A stretch of DNA of 61,841 nucleotides, taken from the IMG/VR virus record IMGVR_UViG_3300036859_000137, positions 1 through 61,841 of that record, one strand, 5' to 3'. The DNA comes from a virus. This document shows positions 32,701 to 41,151 of the stretch, piece after piece. Made by a program: the position numbers and the translations under genes. A model generated the notes under the pieces. The model saw nothing but the letters and a program-made list of their open reading frames with translations, searched no databases and was not told the origin of the DNA. The stretch's first letter is position 1. Every line of letters starts with the position of its first letter.

Positions 32701-33428
32701 GCCCGGATGGTCGCGGCCAGTTCGTGAGTCGCCTCACGGGCGCTGGTGCCGTGCTGGGTCAGGGTGGCCATGGATCCGGCCACCTGCTCAAAGCTGATCT
32801 TATTAGCGGAGGCGATCGGGAGCACCGTGGACAGGGCACCCGAGAACTCCTCCATCGTGATCTTGCCCTCACCAGCGGCGGTTTTCATCGCGTTCATCAC
32901 GCGAGTCGAGTCCGTGGCCTTGAGGTGGTAGCTGGCCATCACGGAGGTCATGGCATTGGTCACATCGGCGAGGTTGGCGTTTTCCTCGCGCGCTCCCTGG
33001 GCTGCGGCTTTGAGCACCTTGAGACCGTTGGAGCCACGGAACCCGGCCTTTTCAATGGTGTACATGCCATCGGTCAGGTTCTTGATCCCCGTGCCGGTCC
33101 CCTCGGAGATCGACAGGATGCCCTTGCGGACGACCTTGAGTCCGTCGGCCGTCTCACCGGCGGCGGTCTGGAGCACGGCCGTGTGAGCCTCGAAGTCACC
33201 GGCCATTTTAACCGAGGCAGCAGCGACGCCGAGACCGACGAGGGATGCACCCTTGCCGATCCTGGCCATGGACGCGCCGACCGTAGCAGCCGACCGGCGC
33301 AGCCCAGCGGCAGATCCGTCGAGCTGGCGGTTAGCGATCTTGAGGTCGGCCGCAAGCTGCCGACCCCACTTCCGGAAGTCCGGAAGGATCTCGATCAGTC
33401 CCCGGCCAACGACTGAAGTCTCAGCCAT
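29715..33428 (-). CDS. Tape measure protein with lytic transglycosylase domain
   Basis: 1237 residues. The first ~450 are a TP901-type tape-measure core (GKGASLVGLGVAAASVKMAG, AREATHELAATIRALAAPN), then two hydrophobic blocks around 510-545 and 585-620, then repeated helical and Gly-rich segments. Near 1100-1190 lies a soluble-lytic-transglycosylase-like fold (GESGWNYKALNKSSGAYGIPQ, IKWGLKYIKSVYGN). It sets tail length and could nick peptidoglycan during DNA entry. Length would give a tail of roughly 180 nm if ~0.15 nm per residue (inference). Confidence 0.9.
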   Translation of the reverse strand: MAETSVVGRGLIEILPDFRKWGRQLAADLKIANRQLDGSAAGLRRSAATVGASMARIGKGASLVGLGVAAASVKMAGDFEAHTAVLQTAAGETADGLKVVRKGILSISEGTGTGIKNLTDGMYTIEKAGFRGSNGLKVLKAAAQGAREENANLADVTNAMTSVMASYHLKATDSTRVMNAMKTAAGEGKITMEEFSGALSTVLPIASANKISFEQVAGSMATLTQHGTSAREATHELAATIRALAAPNMVAQREMARFGLSATDVSQKLGKRGLTGTFDLLTTTILSKMGPSGKILLSAFEGTKQSAEDARIMISKMPPELQKAAKGFLSGKIEADDWKATIKGAAVDQQPMLRNFQTLVNRSKGFSRELKSGGPAAKTYTDAIKKMAGGAIGLNTVLQLTGESAEGNKERVKKVGESFHNASKDVEGWKITQNLLNVQLDMAKQRIQVLFINIGSKLIPVVLRIVKLFTEHKNVTLALVFGILGLVTALSAAYVISKLWAAGAAVAAAAQVAWTIATMAQTDSLMIMRVQLAALWVQERLVAIWTAITSAAFWGLAAAILANPLTWIVVAIVAVVAGIVLLATKTKFFQKLWAAVWGFVKTVTLGFVHWLKNNWQIVVFTILTGPFGLAVAMIVRHWEGVKTAFKATINWIKHNWPLLLAILGGPIGLAVLYIVKHWKMISDGAKKAFDATINFAVSFGKGFVSFFSKLPGQVGHFFASLPGIIGHWFVVAGQAIASFFSKLPGRIASFATGFGKVLYKAGGDLISGLFHGATTFFTKSVPAFFKTLWHGIVDFFKNVFGIHSPSTVMAVLGVDLIRGLIVGMLKIAVTLGTWLNAHVFKPVTGFFRNAGSWLYSSGKSLIMGQIRGQLVIANTIRTWFMAHIYRPTINFFSGAGKWLYQQGRNTISGLYNGFKAIWGTVSSWVSGRRKAITGAVGDVGKLLYQKGRDVLSGFWSGLKSIWKDLTGWVGGIAKWIKDHKGPLSLDKTLLTPAGKALMQGLLHGLKIGFKDVGNFIYGTGDSVKDVIGKIKKLFSAGLGAIGLGAPSNPTRAMQTAQLLMKSLYGWGGGNWPALYQLWMGESGWNYKALNKSSGAYGIPQSLPASKMASAGADWRTNPTTQIKWGLKYIKSVYGNPMNAYSKWKARSPHWYDEGGLARWRGWIGKNTNKPERILSPRQTEAFERLVDRLPLAAAGGGGTTLVIERLVLENHGVIGSRHELQDWLVDAFDQLKRRGRL

Positions 33429-33814
33429 CAGACGTTCGCTCCCATCGCGCGCATGGCGGCAAGTGATGCCTGCGACGCCTCTTCGTCACCCGCCCACCAG
33501 GACGGAGCGCCTTCCTCGATCTCCACTTCTGCGTACTTGTTGCCCTGCCCGGGAACCTGCCACCGGGCCACCCCCAGCCACGAATCAAGCTCCCGCCGGG
33601 AAGCCGTCACATCACCGTCGTCATCCGGCTTCAGTCTCTGGGTCATCGAGTAATAGACGAAGTCCAAGAACTGATCGAACGGAAGATCCAGAAGATCTAC
33701 GCCCCGGCCGGAACACTCACCGTTGAGTTCGTGCCAGACGCGGGGTTCGAGGACCCAGGAGACGAGTCCTCCGCAGACGTCGGGGGGCGCATCCCGTACT
33801 CCCCCATGATCCAT
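33428..33814 (-). CDS. Tail assembly chaperone, frameshifted part (gpT)
   Basis: 128-codon frame read by -1 frameshift from the chaperone at 33697-34125; not expected to start on its own. It begins near the frameshift site and continues for ~117 residues (LGVARWQVPGQGN, helical C-terminus). In lambda the G-T fusion recruits tape measure; the role here is by analogy. Confidence 0.8.
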   Translation of the reverse strand: MDHGGVRDAPPDVCGGLVSWVLEPRVWHELNGECSGRGVDLLDLPFDQFLDFVYYSMTQRLKPDDDGDVTASRRELDSWLGVARWQVPGQGNKYAEVEIEEGAPSWWAGDEEASQASLAAMRAMGANV

Positions 33815-34125
33815 TCGAGAACCTCGTTCACCTGAGGAAGCTCGATCGGCGGCTGGCCGGTGGAGCTGACGGCGTCCGGGTTCGCCGGGTCTTTCATGCG
33901 GTCCTGGAATCGCTTGAAGCTGTCCGGCAGGAGCACGAGTTCCAGGGACTCGCGCATCGTGTCGAACCCCTGCTGAGCAGAAATGTCCTCTCCGAGGGAA
34001 TCGACCTTGAGCGTGAAGTCGATCATGGTCTGAGCCGCGAGGTGCGGCTTTCCCCGGAAGACGTCATTGTCGATCTTGAATTCCACTACGCGTGGCTGCC
34101 TGCTGAAGTCCTTCATGTCGATCAC
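33697..34125 (-). CDS. Tail assembly chaperone (gpG)
   Basis: 142 residues. A helical domain (KDFSRQPRVVEFKIDNDVF start) with a Pro/Ser-rich tail. At 33781-33787 the - strand reads CCCCCCG in the 0 frame as C CCC CCG, an ideal -1 slippery site; a slip gives GMRPP joined to DVCGGLV, a 232-residue fusion. Overlap with gpT is 118 bases. Classic chaperone pair upstream of the tape measure. Confidence 0.88.
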   Translation of the reverse strand: MIDMKDFSRQPRVVEFKIDNDVFRGKPHLAAQTMIDFTLKVDSLGEDISAQQGFDTMRESLELVLLPDSFKRFQDRMKDPANPDAVSSTGQPPIELPQVNEVLEWIMGEYGMRPPTSAEDSSPGSSNPASGTNSTVSVPAGA

Positions 34126-34392
34126 CGTAGCGACCGAAAGACCATGATCTTTCCGGAGCCGTTATGCATGGCCCGGTATGAACATACGGTCACCATCGGT
34201 AAGAATAAGAAGAGTTACCAATACGTAGGGTAAGAAAACCCCTGTGCGGCCGTCTAACGAGATCCTTTAGGGTCGGTGGTATCCCTGGTCGCAGGGTAAG
34301 ATCAAAAGAGTTTCGCCTGGTCAGAGAGTGGTTTTATCAAAACGGACATAGCGGATATCACCATGATCTGTATAAAACCTCGGGCGAGGTAT
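34126..34392 (-). other. Intergenic region with repeat copy B
   Basis: 267 bases between the chaperone gene and the tail-completion gene. It contains copy B of the three-copy element; no gene or clear promoter is visible. Confidence 0.65.
34188..34330 (+). repeat. Three-copy intergenic element, copy B
   Basis: Same orientation as copy A: TTACCAATACGTAGGGTAAG (34214), CTGTGCGGCCGTCTAACG and GAGATCCTTTAG, then CCTGGTCAGAG. Here the genes run opposite to the element, so it cannot be a simple promoter for both sites. Confidence 0.9.
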
Positions 34393-34761
34393 CTAGAACT
34401 TGGACGCTTCCAGGGCCTTGAGCAGGAAGTTGTTCGGGTGCTGGTTGCCAGGGTGGTGAACCTCGCGCCGGTAGAAGACCTCACCGTTGATCTTGAACCT
34501 GAGCTTCCCGCCCTTTTTCTTCGCCTTGATCACGTGCGGCCTCGTTTTGTAGATCACGAAAGTGGTCGCTGGGTGATCGCTGATCACGAGACCGAGACCG
34601 GCGGAGGGGATCGCCCGGATGTGCTCTTTCATGGACCCCGGCGCCATGGTGCGCGCGAGGAGAGCGACGCGCTCCGTGGTCTGCACCACGAGGACGGCCG
34701 ACGCCCGGCCGCGTAGCGCCATCATCTTGGCGGAATTCACCGTGATGAAGTCAGCTGGCAT
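34393..34761 (-). CDS. Tail completion/minor capsid protein (HK97 gp10-like)
   Basis: 122 residues from ATG 34761 (GTGATCAC before it). The C-terminal part (VIYKTRPHVIKAKKKGGKLRF and GEVFYRREVHHPG) resembles gp10/neck-type head-tail connectors. The ORF continues to 34929 but overlaps the upstream gene, so the shorter start is used. Confidence 0.65.
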   Translation of the reverse strand: MPADFITVNSAKMMALRGRASAVLVVQTTERVALLARTMAPGSMKEHIRAIPSAGLGLVISDHPATTFVIYKTRPHVIKAKKKGGKLRFKINGEVFYRREVHHPGNQHPNNFLLKALEASKF

Positions 34762-34765
34762 GTGA

Positions 34766-35275
34766 TCACCCCACCACGAGCCCGGCGTACAGATACAGCT
34801 CGGATCCGTCGCATCCGCCCTCGGGACCGAGCATGAGCTGTGAGCGGACGAAATAGTCGAACCGGTTGGGAACGCTGGCCTTGAGCGCGCACAGCGCCAC
34901 GGAGACCGAGTGCCTGATCTGATTGGCATCGATCATGTTCTGCCTGGCGTGTTTGCTCAGGGTGTCCGTGCTCGGGGCGGTCTGCCCGTTGAGCGCCTGC
35001 GGGGCACACCGGACGATCTGAACAGTGATCTCCGCCAGCTCGTACGGCGGGGCGCAGTCGGTTGAGTCACCGGTGAGCGTGACCGCTTCCGTGGGGAAGC
35101 TCTCCGTGGGAGCAACCCGGGTCAGGCTCACCGCGAGTTGTCCAGCACAGCAGTCGTCCCAGGCGATCTGTCCCGTGGTGATCAAATACCGGGTCGCTGG
35201 AACGCTGAGCCCGTTCTGCGCAGCCGTGAGGATCGCCGAACAGACGGTGTACCACTTGTCGTCACCACTGATCAT
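34766..35275 (-). CDS. Tail terminator/head-tail joining protein
   Basis: 169 residues with several cysteines. It sits between the connector and gp10-like genes, as a tail terminator would. The middle (YELAEITVQIVRCAP) is a beta segment. Assignment by position. Confidence 0.55.
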   Translation of the reverse strand: MISGDDKWYTVCSAILTAAQNGLSVPATRYLITTGQIAWDDCCAGQLAVSLTRVAPTESFPTEAVTLTGDSTDCAPPYELAEITVQIVRCAPQALNGQTAPSTDTLSKHARQNMIDANQIRHSVSVALCALKASVPNRFDYFVRSQLMLGPEGGCDGSELYLYAGLVVG

Positions 35276-36060
35276 GTTCCGGTCCTCCGGTGCGGCACCC
35301 GGTCCACAGAGATCACCCGGCCGCGCTGCATGATCTTCTTCGGGTTGGCCGCGCTCAGGAACATGTCGACGAGATAGAGCCCCGTCTTCCCGTCCCGGAA
35401 AAGATCACCGATGTCCGGAATGGAGATCGAGACCCCCTGACGGGTGAGCTGGGTCACCCCCGGCGGGAGTCGGCACTCCTCGCCGTTCATAGCCTTCAGA
35501 ATCTCGCAGGCGAGTTCACCCATGGCGACCTCGCCCATCTTCGGGACCGGCTGACCGTAGACCGCCGTCACGGACCATGTCCCGGCCTGCGTGTCGTCCT
35601 TGCTCAGATCGTTGCACCGGGGCCACTGCTGGCCGTCGGTGCGGACCAGGATCCGGTTGTTGTCGAGCCGGTACGAACCGGTCGGAGCGGTCGCGCCGTC
35701 GAGCTTGACGGACACGATCGACTGGACCGGGGAGGGAAGGAGCACCTCGCTGATCTGCGTGCACGAGCAGGTCCCCCAGCATGCACCGCATCCCAGGGAG
35801 AACCACGGGTAGGACGATCCTGCGTAGTCCCAATAGGACGTCCAGGGAGCCCCGTAGACGTTCCACCAGGCATCGTCATAGCACTCCTTCCGGCACGGCC
35901 GGAGCGTCGTGGTGCACGTCCCGAACTGGCGGCCGGACAGCGACCACAAGACGTAGGTCGCTGCCGTGACAGCCGCGCCGGTGGCGGTCGGCGACTCCGT
36001 GGAGACATCACAGATCCATCGCACCGGCCAATCGGCGCACGGTCCGAAGTCGGTGGTCAT
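35272..36060 (-). CDS. Head-tail connector (adaptor) protein
   Basis: 262 residues, unusually Cys/Trp-rich N-terminus (CRKECYDDAWWNVYG, CGACWGTCSCTQ) and a beta-rich centre (IVSVKLDGATAPTGSYRLDN). It lies directly after the tail-terminator gene. Adaptor role by position; the cysteine cluster is odd and may bind metal. Confidence 0.6.
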   Translation of the reverse strand: MTTDFGPCADWPVRWICDVSTESPTATGAAVTAATYVLWSLSGRQFGTCTTTLRPCRKECYDDAWWNVYGAPWTSYWDYAGSSYPWFSLGCGACWGTCSCTQISEVLLPSPVQSIVSVKLDGATAPTGSYRLDNNRILVRTDGQQWPRCNDLSKDDTQAGTWSVTAVYGQPVPKMGEVAMGELACEILKAMNGEECRLPPGVTQLTRQGVSISIPDIGDLFRDGKTGLYLVDMFLSAANPKKIMQRGRVISVDRVPHRRTGT

Positions 36061-36069
36061 GATCGCCCC

Positions 36070-37842
36070 TCAGTTCGTCGCATTGATGTTGATCTGGACG
36101 CCAATGTACGGCGGAGCACCGGACAGAGTGGCACCCGCCGGGAACGTCGTCGGCATGGCCGACGTCGCTACACCCGTGGCCTTCCATGCATTGGCCATAG
36201 CTGCGGCTGAGGTGTACGGGTTCCCGGACGCATCGAGGTTGGGAAGCCCCACCCCGTTCCCGTCCCCGTTCAGGGTCACCCATGTCTGCGTTGCTCCGGC
36301 CGTCACAGTGAGCAAACAGATCCAGTAGAGCCCTGGATCCATGACCGTTTGAAAAGATCCGTTCCCGGAGGTCGGAGACATAATCAATGTATTCGCAGCC
36401 GTGCCGGTACTGAGGGGACCACTTGCGGCCGTCGGCTCGGAGATGATCTCTCCGGGGTAACCAGTCCAGCCGACATCGTCATAGATTCCCCACCGGATCG
36501 TGGAGGCGCTTCCGCCGGTCGCACCCGTCTTGATCGCAAGCCGGTTCCAGAATTCCGTGGCCTCCGTCACCAGCATGGGGAGAGCCCAGCACGTACCGGT
36601 CGGAGAAGTGGCGGTGACCGTCATCTCTGTGCCGGTCGTGGCGTAGCTGGTCGTGTGCCAACTGCCGGACTGCCGGGGTTTGCGCAGACCTCCCGCGCGG
36701 GGTGAGGGGACGTTGAAGTTCCGGGTCTGGTACGAGCTGGTCGGCCGGAGGTTCTTCCGCGCCGCCTGGATCGCGTCCACGATCGCAGCCGCGCCGAACT
36801 CGTTGGGATGCAGACCGTCCGAGAACAAGAGCGTGGCGTCTTTGTTGATGATCCCGTCCAGGTCGGCGATCTGGACCATGGAGTCGTACTCGGACTGAAG
36901 CGAGGCGAGCCGGGAGTTCAGGTCGAGGCAGTCCTGATCACGGGATGCCTCGGTACCGGTCCAGCTGGGGTAATTACTGGTGTAGCCGGTCGCGGTGAGC
37001 CGGGCCACATTGCACACGATGATCGGGGGAGGGTTCTTCGATTCCAGCCCCCAGTAATCGAGCATGACCGCTCCGCCACCATCCAAGGTGTTGACGGTCC
37101 CGGTGATCGTCTGCCCGGCGTTGGCGGAGGTGAGCCCGGTGAACCGCTTCGTCACCGGGCAGTGGGACACGGCTGAGGACGGAAGAATGTTGCTCGTGCT
37201 GGTCGTTCCGCTCACGCCGGTCGTACCGCCCCAGGTGACAATACCGCCGGAGACCCCGCCCGCACCGACCAGGGTCACGGCCACGACTTCGCCGTTGTAG
37301 TCGGACGGGAGGGTGAGCGTGAAGTTCGCGTTCGTGGTCGACGTGCACCAGTGCGCCGAGTCGCCCGAGGTGTACCCAACAGCCGCAACCGAACCGAAGC
37401 CCGCACCGTACGACGTCCTTGTGCCGACCTGGAAACCGTTCTCATAGATCACGGCCATACGCCAGCGAGAGATCATGGTCCGCATGGCGTGCTGGTACGC
37501 ATCCTTGAACTGCGTAGTGAACCCGGCCAGCCCGAGATCGTTGATCCCGTAGCAGAACAGCGCCGCACCGCCGTCGGCCACATACGGCCCACCGCGCTGC
37601 GGCTTCTTCGAGCCCTTGAAGAACCGGGCGAAACCGCCGGTGGAGTACCCCTCGATGCAGGCCCGGGATCCGTTGACGGCCCAGTTGCGCTTGTTGGTCG
37701 TCTCGGTGTCCATGGATGCGAAGAACAGCGCATCGGCCCGGCCGGTCTGATAGAAGGTGCCGAATGCATACTGCATGTACGAGTGCCCGAAGATGTTCCA
37801 GAAGTCCGGCACCTGATACGACGGGGGCGGCATGATCGGCAT
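36070..37842 (-). CDS. SGNH/GDSL hydrolase on virion (tail or head decoration)
   Basis: 590 residues. The three SGNH blocks are visible: GHSYM (Ser21), GINDLG (Asn101) and DGLHPNEFG (near 357); the usual first-block Asp is His. The domain is interrupted by Ig-like/Gly-rich insertions, and the C-terminal ~190 residues are a beta-rich fold. Such esterases deacetylate surface polysaccharides, so it could modify host capsule or a glycan carried by the phage. It is placed among head-tail genes, an unusual site for a fibre. Confidence 0.72.
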   Translation of the reverse strand: MPIMPPPSYQVPDFWNIFGHSYMQYAFGTFYQTGRADALFFASMDTETTNKRNWAVNGSRACIEGYSTGGFARFFKGSKKPQRGGPYVADGGAALFCYGINDLGLAGFTTQFKDAYQHAMRTMISRWRMAVIYENGFQVGTRTSYGAGFGSVAAVGYTSGDSAHWCTSTTNANFTLTLPSDYNGEVVAVTLVGAGGVSGGIVTWGGTTGVSGTTSTSNILPSSAVSHCPVTKRFTGLTSANAGQTITGTVNTLDGGGAVMLDYWGLESKNPPPIIVCNVARLTATGYTSNYPSWTGTEASRDQDCLDLNSRLASLQSEYDSMVQIADLDGIINKDATLLFSDGLHPNEFGAAAIVDAIQAARKNLRPTSSYQTRNFNVPSPRAGGLRKPRQSGSWHTTSYATTGTEMTVTATSPTGTCWALPMLVTEATEFWNRLAIKTGATGGSASTIRWGIYDDVGWTGYPGEIISEPTAASGPLSTGTAANTLIMSPTSGNGSFQTVMDPGLYWICLLTVTAGATQTWVTLNGDGNGVGLPNLDASGNPYTSAAAMANAWKATGVATSAMPTTFPAGATLSGAPPYIGVQININATN

Positions 37843-37844
37843 GG

Positions 37845-38246
37845 TCAGCTCTCCGTTCCGAGAGTGAAGTTCACCGTTCCGCTGCCGGAGGTCGAAGCGA
37901 TGATCGAAATTGCCAGCTGGCAGATTCCGTCCGGTACTTCATACCGGTCCCCGGAGTCGAGATACCAATGGGCATTGGTCCCGGAGGCCAGGGGCGCGGT
38001 GTTGTCGAACCGGATATAGACCCGGACCGTGCTCGCGTTGTAGATCAGCTCGGCCACCCGGGATTCGTCGGCCGCGATCTGTGACTGACTGGCCGTGGTG
38101 GACACGGTCCACGAGGTGGCGCCCGCCGTGCTGACGAGATCCGCCTTCGCGGTCCGGATGATCTGCTGAAGATCACCGTTTCCGATCTGGTGAGCGTCGA
38201 TGTTGGCGCCGGAACCCGGGGTGATCGCCACACTTGCATTCGCCAT
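37845..38246 (-). CDS. 133-residue virion protein
   Basis: Ala/Thr/Ser-rich beta protein (ASVAITPGSGANIDAHQI start). Its neighbours are virion genes; a head decoration or fibre role is likely by context. No family named. Confidence 0.6.
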   Translation of the reverse strand: MANASVAITPGSGANIDAHQIGNGDLQQIIRTAKADLVSTAGATSWTVSTTASQSQIAADESRVAELIYNASTVRVYIRFDNTAPLASGTNAHWYLDSGDRYEVPDGICQLAISIIASTSGSGTVNFTLGTES

Positions 38247-38257
38247 GATTCACTCCC

Positions 38258-38593
38258 TCAGATGCTCGGCATGGGACCGACGCCGATCGAGACGTCGAAG
38301 TTGATCTCTACGGACTCGTACCGGTTCGTGCCGTTGCCCACGATGAATGCGGCCCGGTAGTGACCGGCCGTGGCGAACTCGTTCCCGGTGAAGGTGTACC
38401 GGGCCTTGCCATCGATTCCGGTGGGAATCGAGGCGTTCGCGCTCACCGCAATACCGTCGTGCTCCTGATAGTTGAACTTCGCGGTGAACCCGGTGATGTT
38501 GATCACCGTGCCGTTGGCATCGAGGAACTGATACTCCAGTGGAGACGGCTTCTCCCCGATCACGTAGGGCTCACTCAAACTGATCTTACTCAT
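38258..38593 (-). CDS. 111-residue Ig-like virion protein
   Basis: All-beta pattern (FLDANGTVINITGFTAKFNY, RYTFTGNEFATAGHYRAAF) resembling an Ig-like or upper-collar (BppU-type) domain. It overlaps the next gene by 4 bases. Confidence 0.6.
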   Translation of the reverse strand: MSKISLSEPYVIGEKPSPLEYQFLDANGTVINITGFTAKFNYQEHDGIAVSANASIPTGIDGKARYTFTGNEFATAGHYRAAFIVGNGTNRYESVEINFDVSIGVGPMPSI

Positions 38594-40581
38594 GGCTCCC
38601 TCCCACTGATCGCGGAGTCGGATTCCGTTCCTGATGTTGAAGATAGCGGCTGACGGCCGGAGATCGGTCCGGTCTCCTGACCACTGGCGGACACGGTCGG
38701 CTCCCGTCCGTAGACCTGGCCGATCGGCTCGCGTCCGGAGATCACCGTGGGGGTGCCGGTCTGCGGGAGGACGACCGAGGCGCCGAGAGCGGCAACCGCT
38801 ACGATCGCCGTGGCGGGGAGGGCGGAAATTCCGGTTAGCGACGATCGGCCGGAGATCGTCACTGCTGCCGTCCCCGCCAGCGCCCCTGCACCGGCCACCG
38901 GTCCGGGCGCGCTCATGAGGATCGCGGCCACCCCGGCGTTCGCCACGGTCGCTCCGGGAACGCTGGCCTGCTGAGCCGTGAAGCTCACCGGCGCGGCATT
39001 CGGAAGCATCGCGAGGCCGACGGCCGGACCCCGGGCCGACACAGAGACCGAGGCGGTACCGGGGAGAGCACCCACGGCCGCCAGGGAGCCGCGCGCCGTC
39101 AGGGTGATGGAACTGGTCGCGGGGAGGACCGAGAGGCCCGCAGAAGCGCTCTGAGCGCTTTGGATCACTGTTGCCGTTCCGGGGAGAGCCCCGAGAGCGG
39201 CCGTCGGGCTCTGCGCCGTAACGATCATTGAGGCCACCCCGGCAACCACCGTGGCGTCATTGGTGACATATCCCTCCGGAGCACCGGCCCAGGGGATCAT
39301 TCCGCCGTACGGATCATCCGGCAGGAAGAGCGGGACGGAAGGATCAGCCGTTCCCTCGATGACGATCACGGAAGGGGCCAGGCCCGCGAGGATGACCGGC
39401 GCGGCCGATGGGAAGATCCCGAGACCGGTCGTTTCCTGCTGAACCGATGTAGTGACCGAGGCGGTACCGGGGAGAGCCCCGAGCCCGGACGTGGCGTCCC
39501 GGCCGGTAAAGGTGACCGAGGACACCCCGGCCGTTGTAGCGATCCCCGCCGTAGGAATCTGCGCGGTCAGACTCACCACGGCCGCGCCGGGGAGCACCGC
39601 GATGCCGACCGAGGAATCCCGCGCGGTGAAGGTGACCGAGGCGGTACCGGGGAGACCGCCCACGGCCGCCTGCGGCGCGTTCGCTGTCAGGGTGATGGAG
39701 CTGGTCGCGGGCAGTGATTCAAGGCCCGCAGACGGCCCCTGGGCCACGAACGAGATCGCGGCGACTCCGGCGTTCGCGGTCGTGGCCACAGTAGTGATCG
39801 AGTCCGGCGCTCCGGCCCATGGCTGCATCCCGCCGGTGACATCGTCCGGAGTAAGCAGCAGGGGAGAAACCGCGTACGGATCATCGGCTGTGACCGCAGG
39901 ATTCAGACCGGTCTCGCCCGCTAGCGCGAGGAGCAGGAACGCGCTCCGGGTCGGGATCACGAAAGTGATCGAGGCGGTACCCGCGTCCACGATCACGTCG
40001 TGCTGCCAGTCGTCCACCCCGCCCCACGGAGCCAGGGCGACCGGATCCCTGCCCGGGAGGAACAGCCGGTCAAAATCAGCCGCGACCGGCAGACCGAAGA
40101 ACACCTGATCGATGTTGGCCGTCTGCGTGCTGGACAGACCGGAACGGAGCTGGAGGAACAGACGAGCCACACCCGCGAGAGCCGGAGCGGTCTGTGTGGA
40201 CTTGATCTCGGTCCAGGTGGATGCGGGGACAGTAGTGTCCGGCCCGGTCACAGTGCTGATGAACGTCGTGTTGTTCGACTGGTACCAGTCGTTCTGTGCG
40301 TGCCACACCGTGTTCGCCACGGTGCTGAAGACCCAGAACGAGTACACGTACGTCGTCCCCGGAGAGACGACCGGAGCGTTGCCGGTGGTCGTCAGGCCAC
40401 CCATGGCCACATCGCCCGCAGTGGCGTTGCGTGTGGTCAGGATCGACTTCGAGCCTTCGAGGAAGGTGCCGGATCCCTGGACGACCGAGGATGCGCCATT
40501 GGCGAAATCGGCCCAGTTGCCGATCGAGGTCTCTACCGACTGGTGGTTATAGCTGAGCAGGTTCCCGGGGATGAGAGCCAC
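38590..40581 (-). CDS. Repeat-rich virion protein with N-terminal carbohydrate-binding-like domain
   Basis: 663 residues. The first ~170 residues look like a jelly-roll carbohydrate-binding domain (TYVYSFWVFSTVANTVW, IDQVFFGLP). The rest is ~15-20 repeats of about 21 residues with the core LPGTASVTFTAR-x-P-x-AGLAV, a rigid fibrous beta structure. The C-terminus has SGREP-like repeats. A fibre for wall or spore-surface binding is the best guess. Confidence 0.65.
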   Translation of the reverse strand: MALIPGNLLSYNHQSVETSIGNWADFANGASSVVQGSGTFLEGSKSILTTRNATAGDVAMGGLTTTGNAPVVSPGTTYVYSFWVFSTVANTVWHAQNDWYQSNNTTFISTVTGPDTTVPASTWTEIKSTQTAPALAGVARLFLQLRSGLSSTQTANIDQVFFGLPVAADFDRLFLPGRDPVALAPWGGVDDWQHDVIVDAGTASITFVIPTRSAFLLLALAGETGLNPAVTADDPYAVSPLLLTPDDVTGGMQPWAGAPDSITTVATTANAGVAAISFVAQGPSAGLESLPATSSITLTANAPQAAVGGLPGTASVTFTARDSSVGIAVLPGAAVVSLTAQIPTAGIATTAGVSSVTFTGRDATSGLGALPGTASVTTSVQQETTGLGIFPSAAPVILAGLAPSVIVIEGTADPSVPLFLPDDPYGGMIPWAGAPEGYVTNDATVVAGVASMIVTAQSPTAALGALPGTATVIQSAQSASAGLSVLPATSSITLTARGSLAAVGALPGTASVSVSARGPAVGLAMLPNAAPVSFTAQQASVPGATVANAGVAAILMSAPGPVAGAGALAGTAAVTISGRSSLTGISALPATAIVAVAALGASVVLPQTGTPTVISGREPIGQVYGREPTVSASGQETGPISGRQPLSSTSGTESDSAISGREP

Positions 40582-40607
40582 GGGGCCTCACCTCCGGGAT
40601 AGGTCGG

Positions 40608-41141
40608 TCAGCCGATCAGTTCCACACCGAAGTGATGGCATGTGAGAGTGTTCGACGCGGAGGACGTTCCCCAGGTGGCACCCACGGTGATCTGCTTGGC
40701 CGTGGTCGTGTCGATGGTGACCGTGGCGAGCGCGGTTTCCGGGATGGGCCGGTGAGTGACGGCCGTCAGGGAAGTCGCAAGATCGATCCAGCCCGCACCC
40801 ATGATCGTGCCACCGGTTCCGGTACTGCGCACACGGCCCTCGTACTCCATGGACCACTGCCAGTTCGTCGCGCCGGTGGTCGTGGTGATTGCCGAGGTGG
40901 CCGCAAGAGCGACACCGGCCACCGCACCGTAGTAGAACCCGAGGAGCAAGGTCGGGGTACCGGTGTTCGAGAACGTCCCGAACGCCCGGAGCCGGAGCAC
41001 CTGGCCGACGTCGAGCAGGTTCGCCGGAAGGACGATCTGAGGCACCGGAGAGACATCCGCGATGGTCGCCGAGGATGCGTAGGCCGCACCAGCAGTGACG
41101 TTGAGCGGCGGGACCGGGGCGACGTAGAGAGTGCGTGCCAT
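40608..41141 (-). CDS. 177-residue virion protein
   Basis: Beta-rich (LYVAPVPPLNVTAGAAY start, VLRLRAFGTFSNTGTPTLLL). Ribosome site GGAG and GATCATG start. It is next to the 663-residue gene. Decoration or head-tail role unknown. Confidence 0.6.
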   Translation of the reverse strand: MARTLYVAPVPPLNVTAGAAYASSATIADVSPVPQIVLPANLLDVGQVLRLRAFGTFSNTGTPTLLLGFYYGAVAGVALAATSAITTTTGATNWQWSMEYEGRVRSTGTGGTIMGAGWIDLATSLTAVTHRPIPETALATVTIDTTTAKQITVGATWGTSSASNTLTCHHFGVELIG

Positions 41142-41151
41142 GATCTACTCC

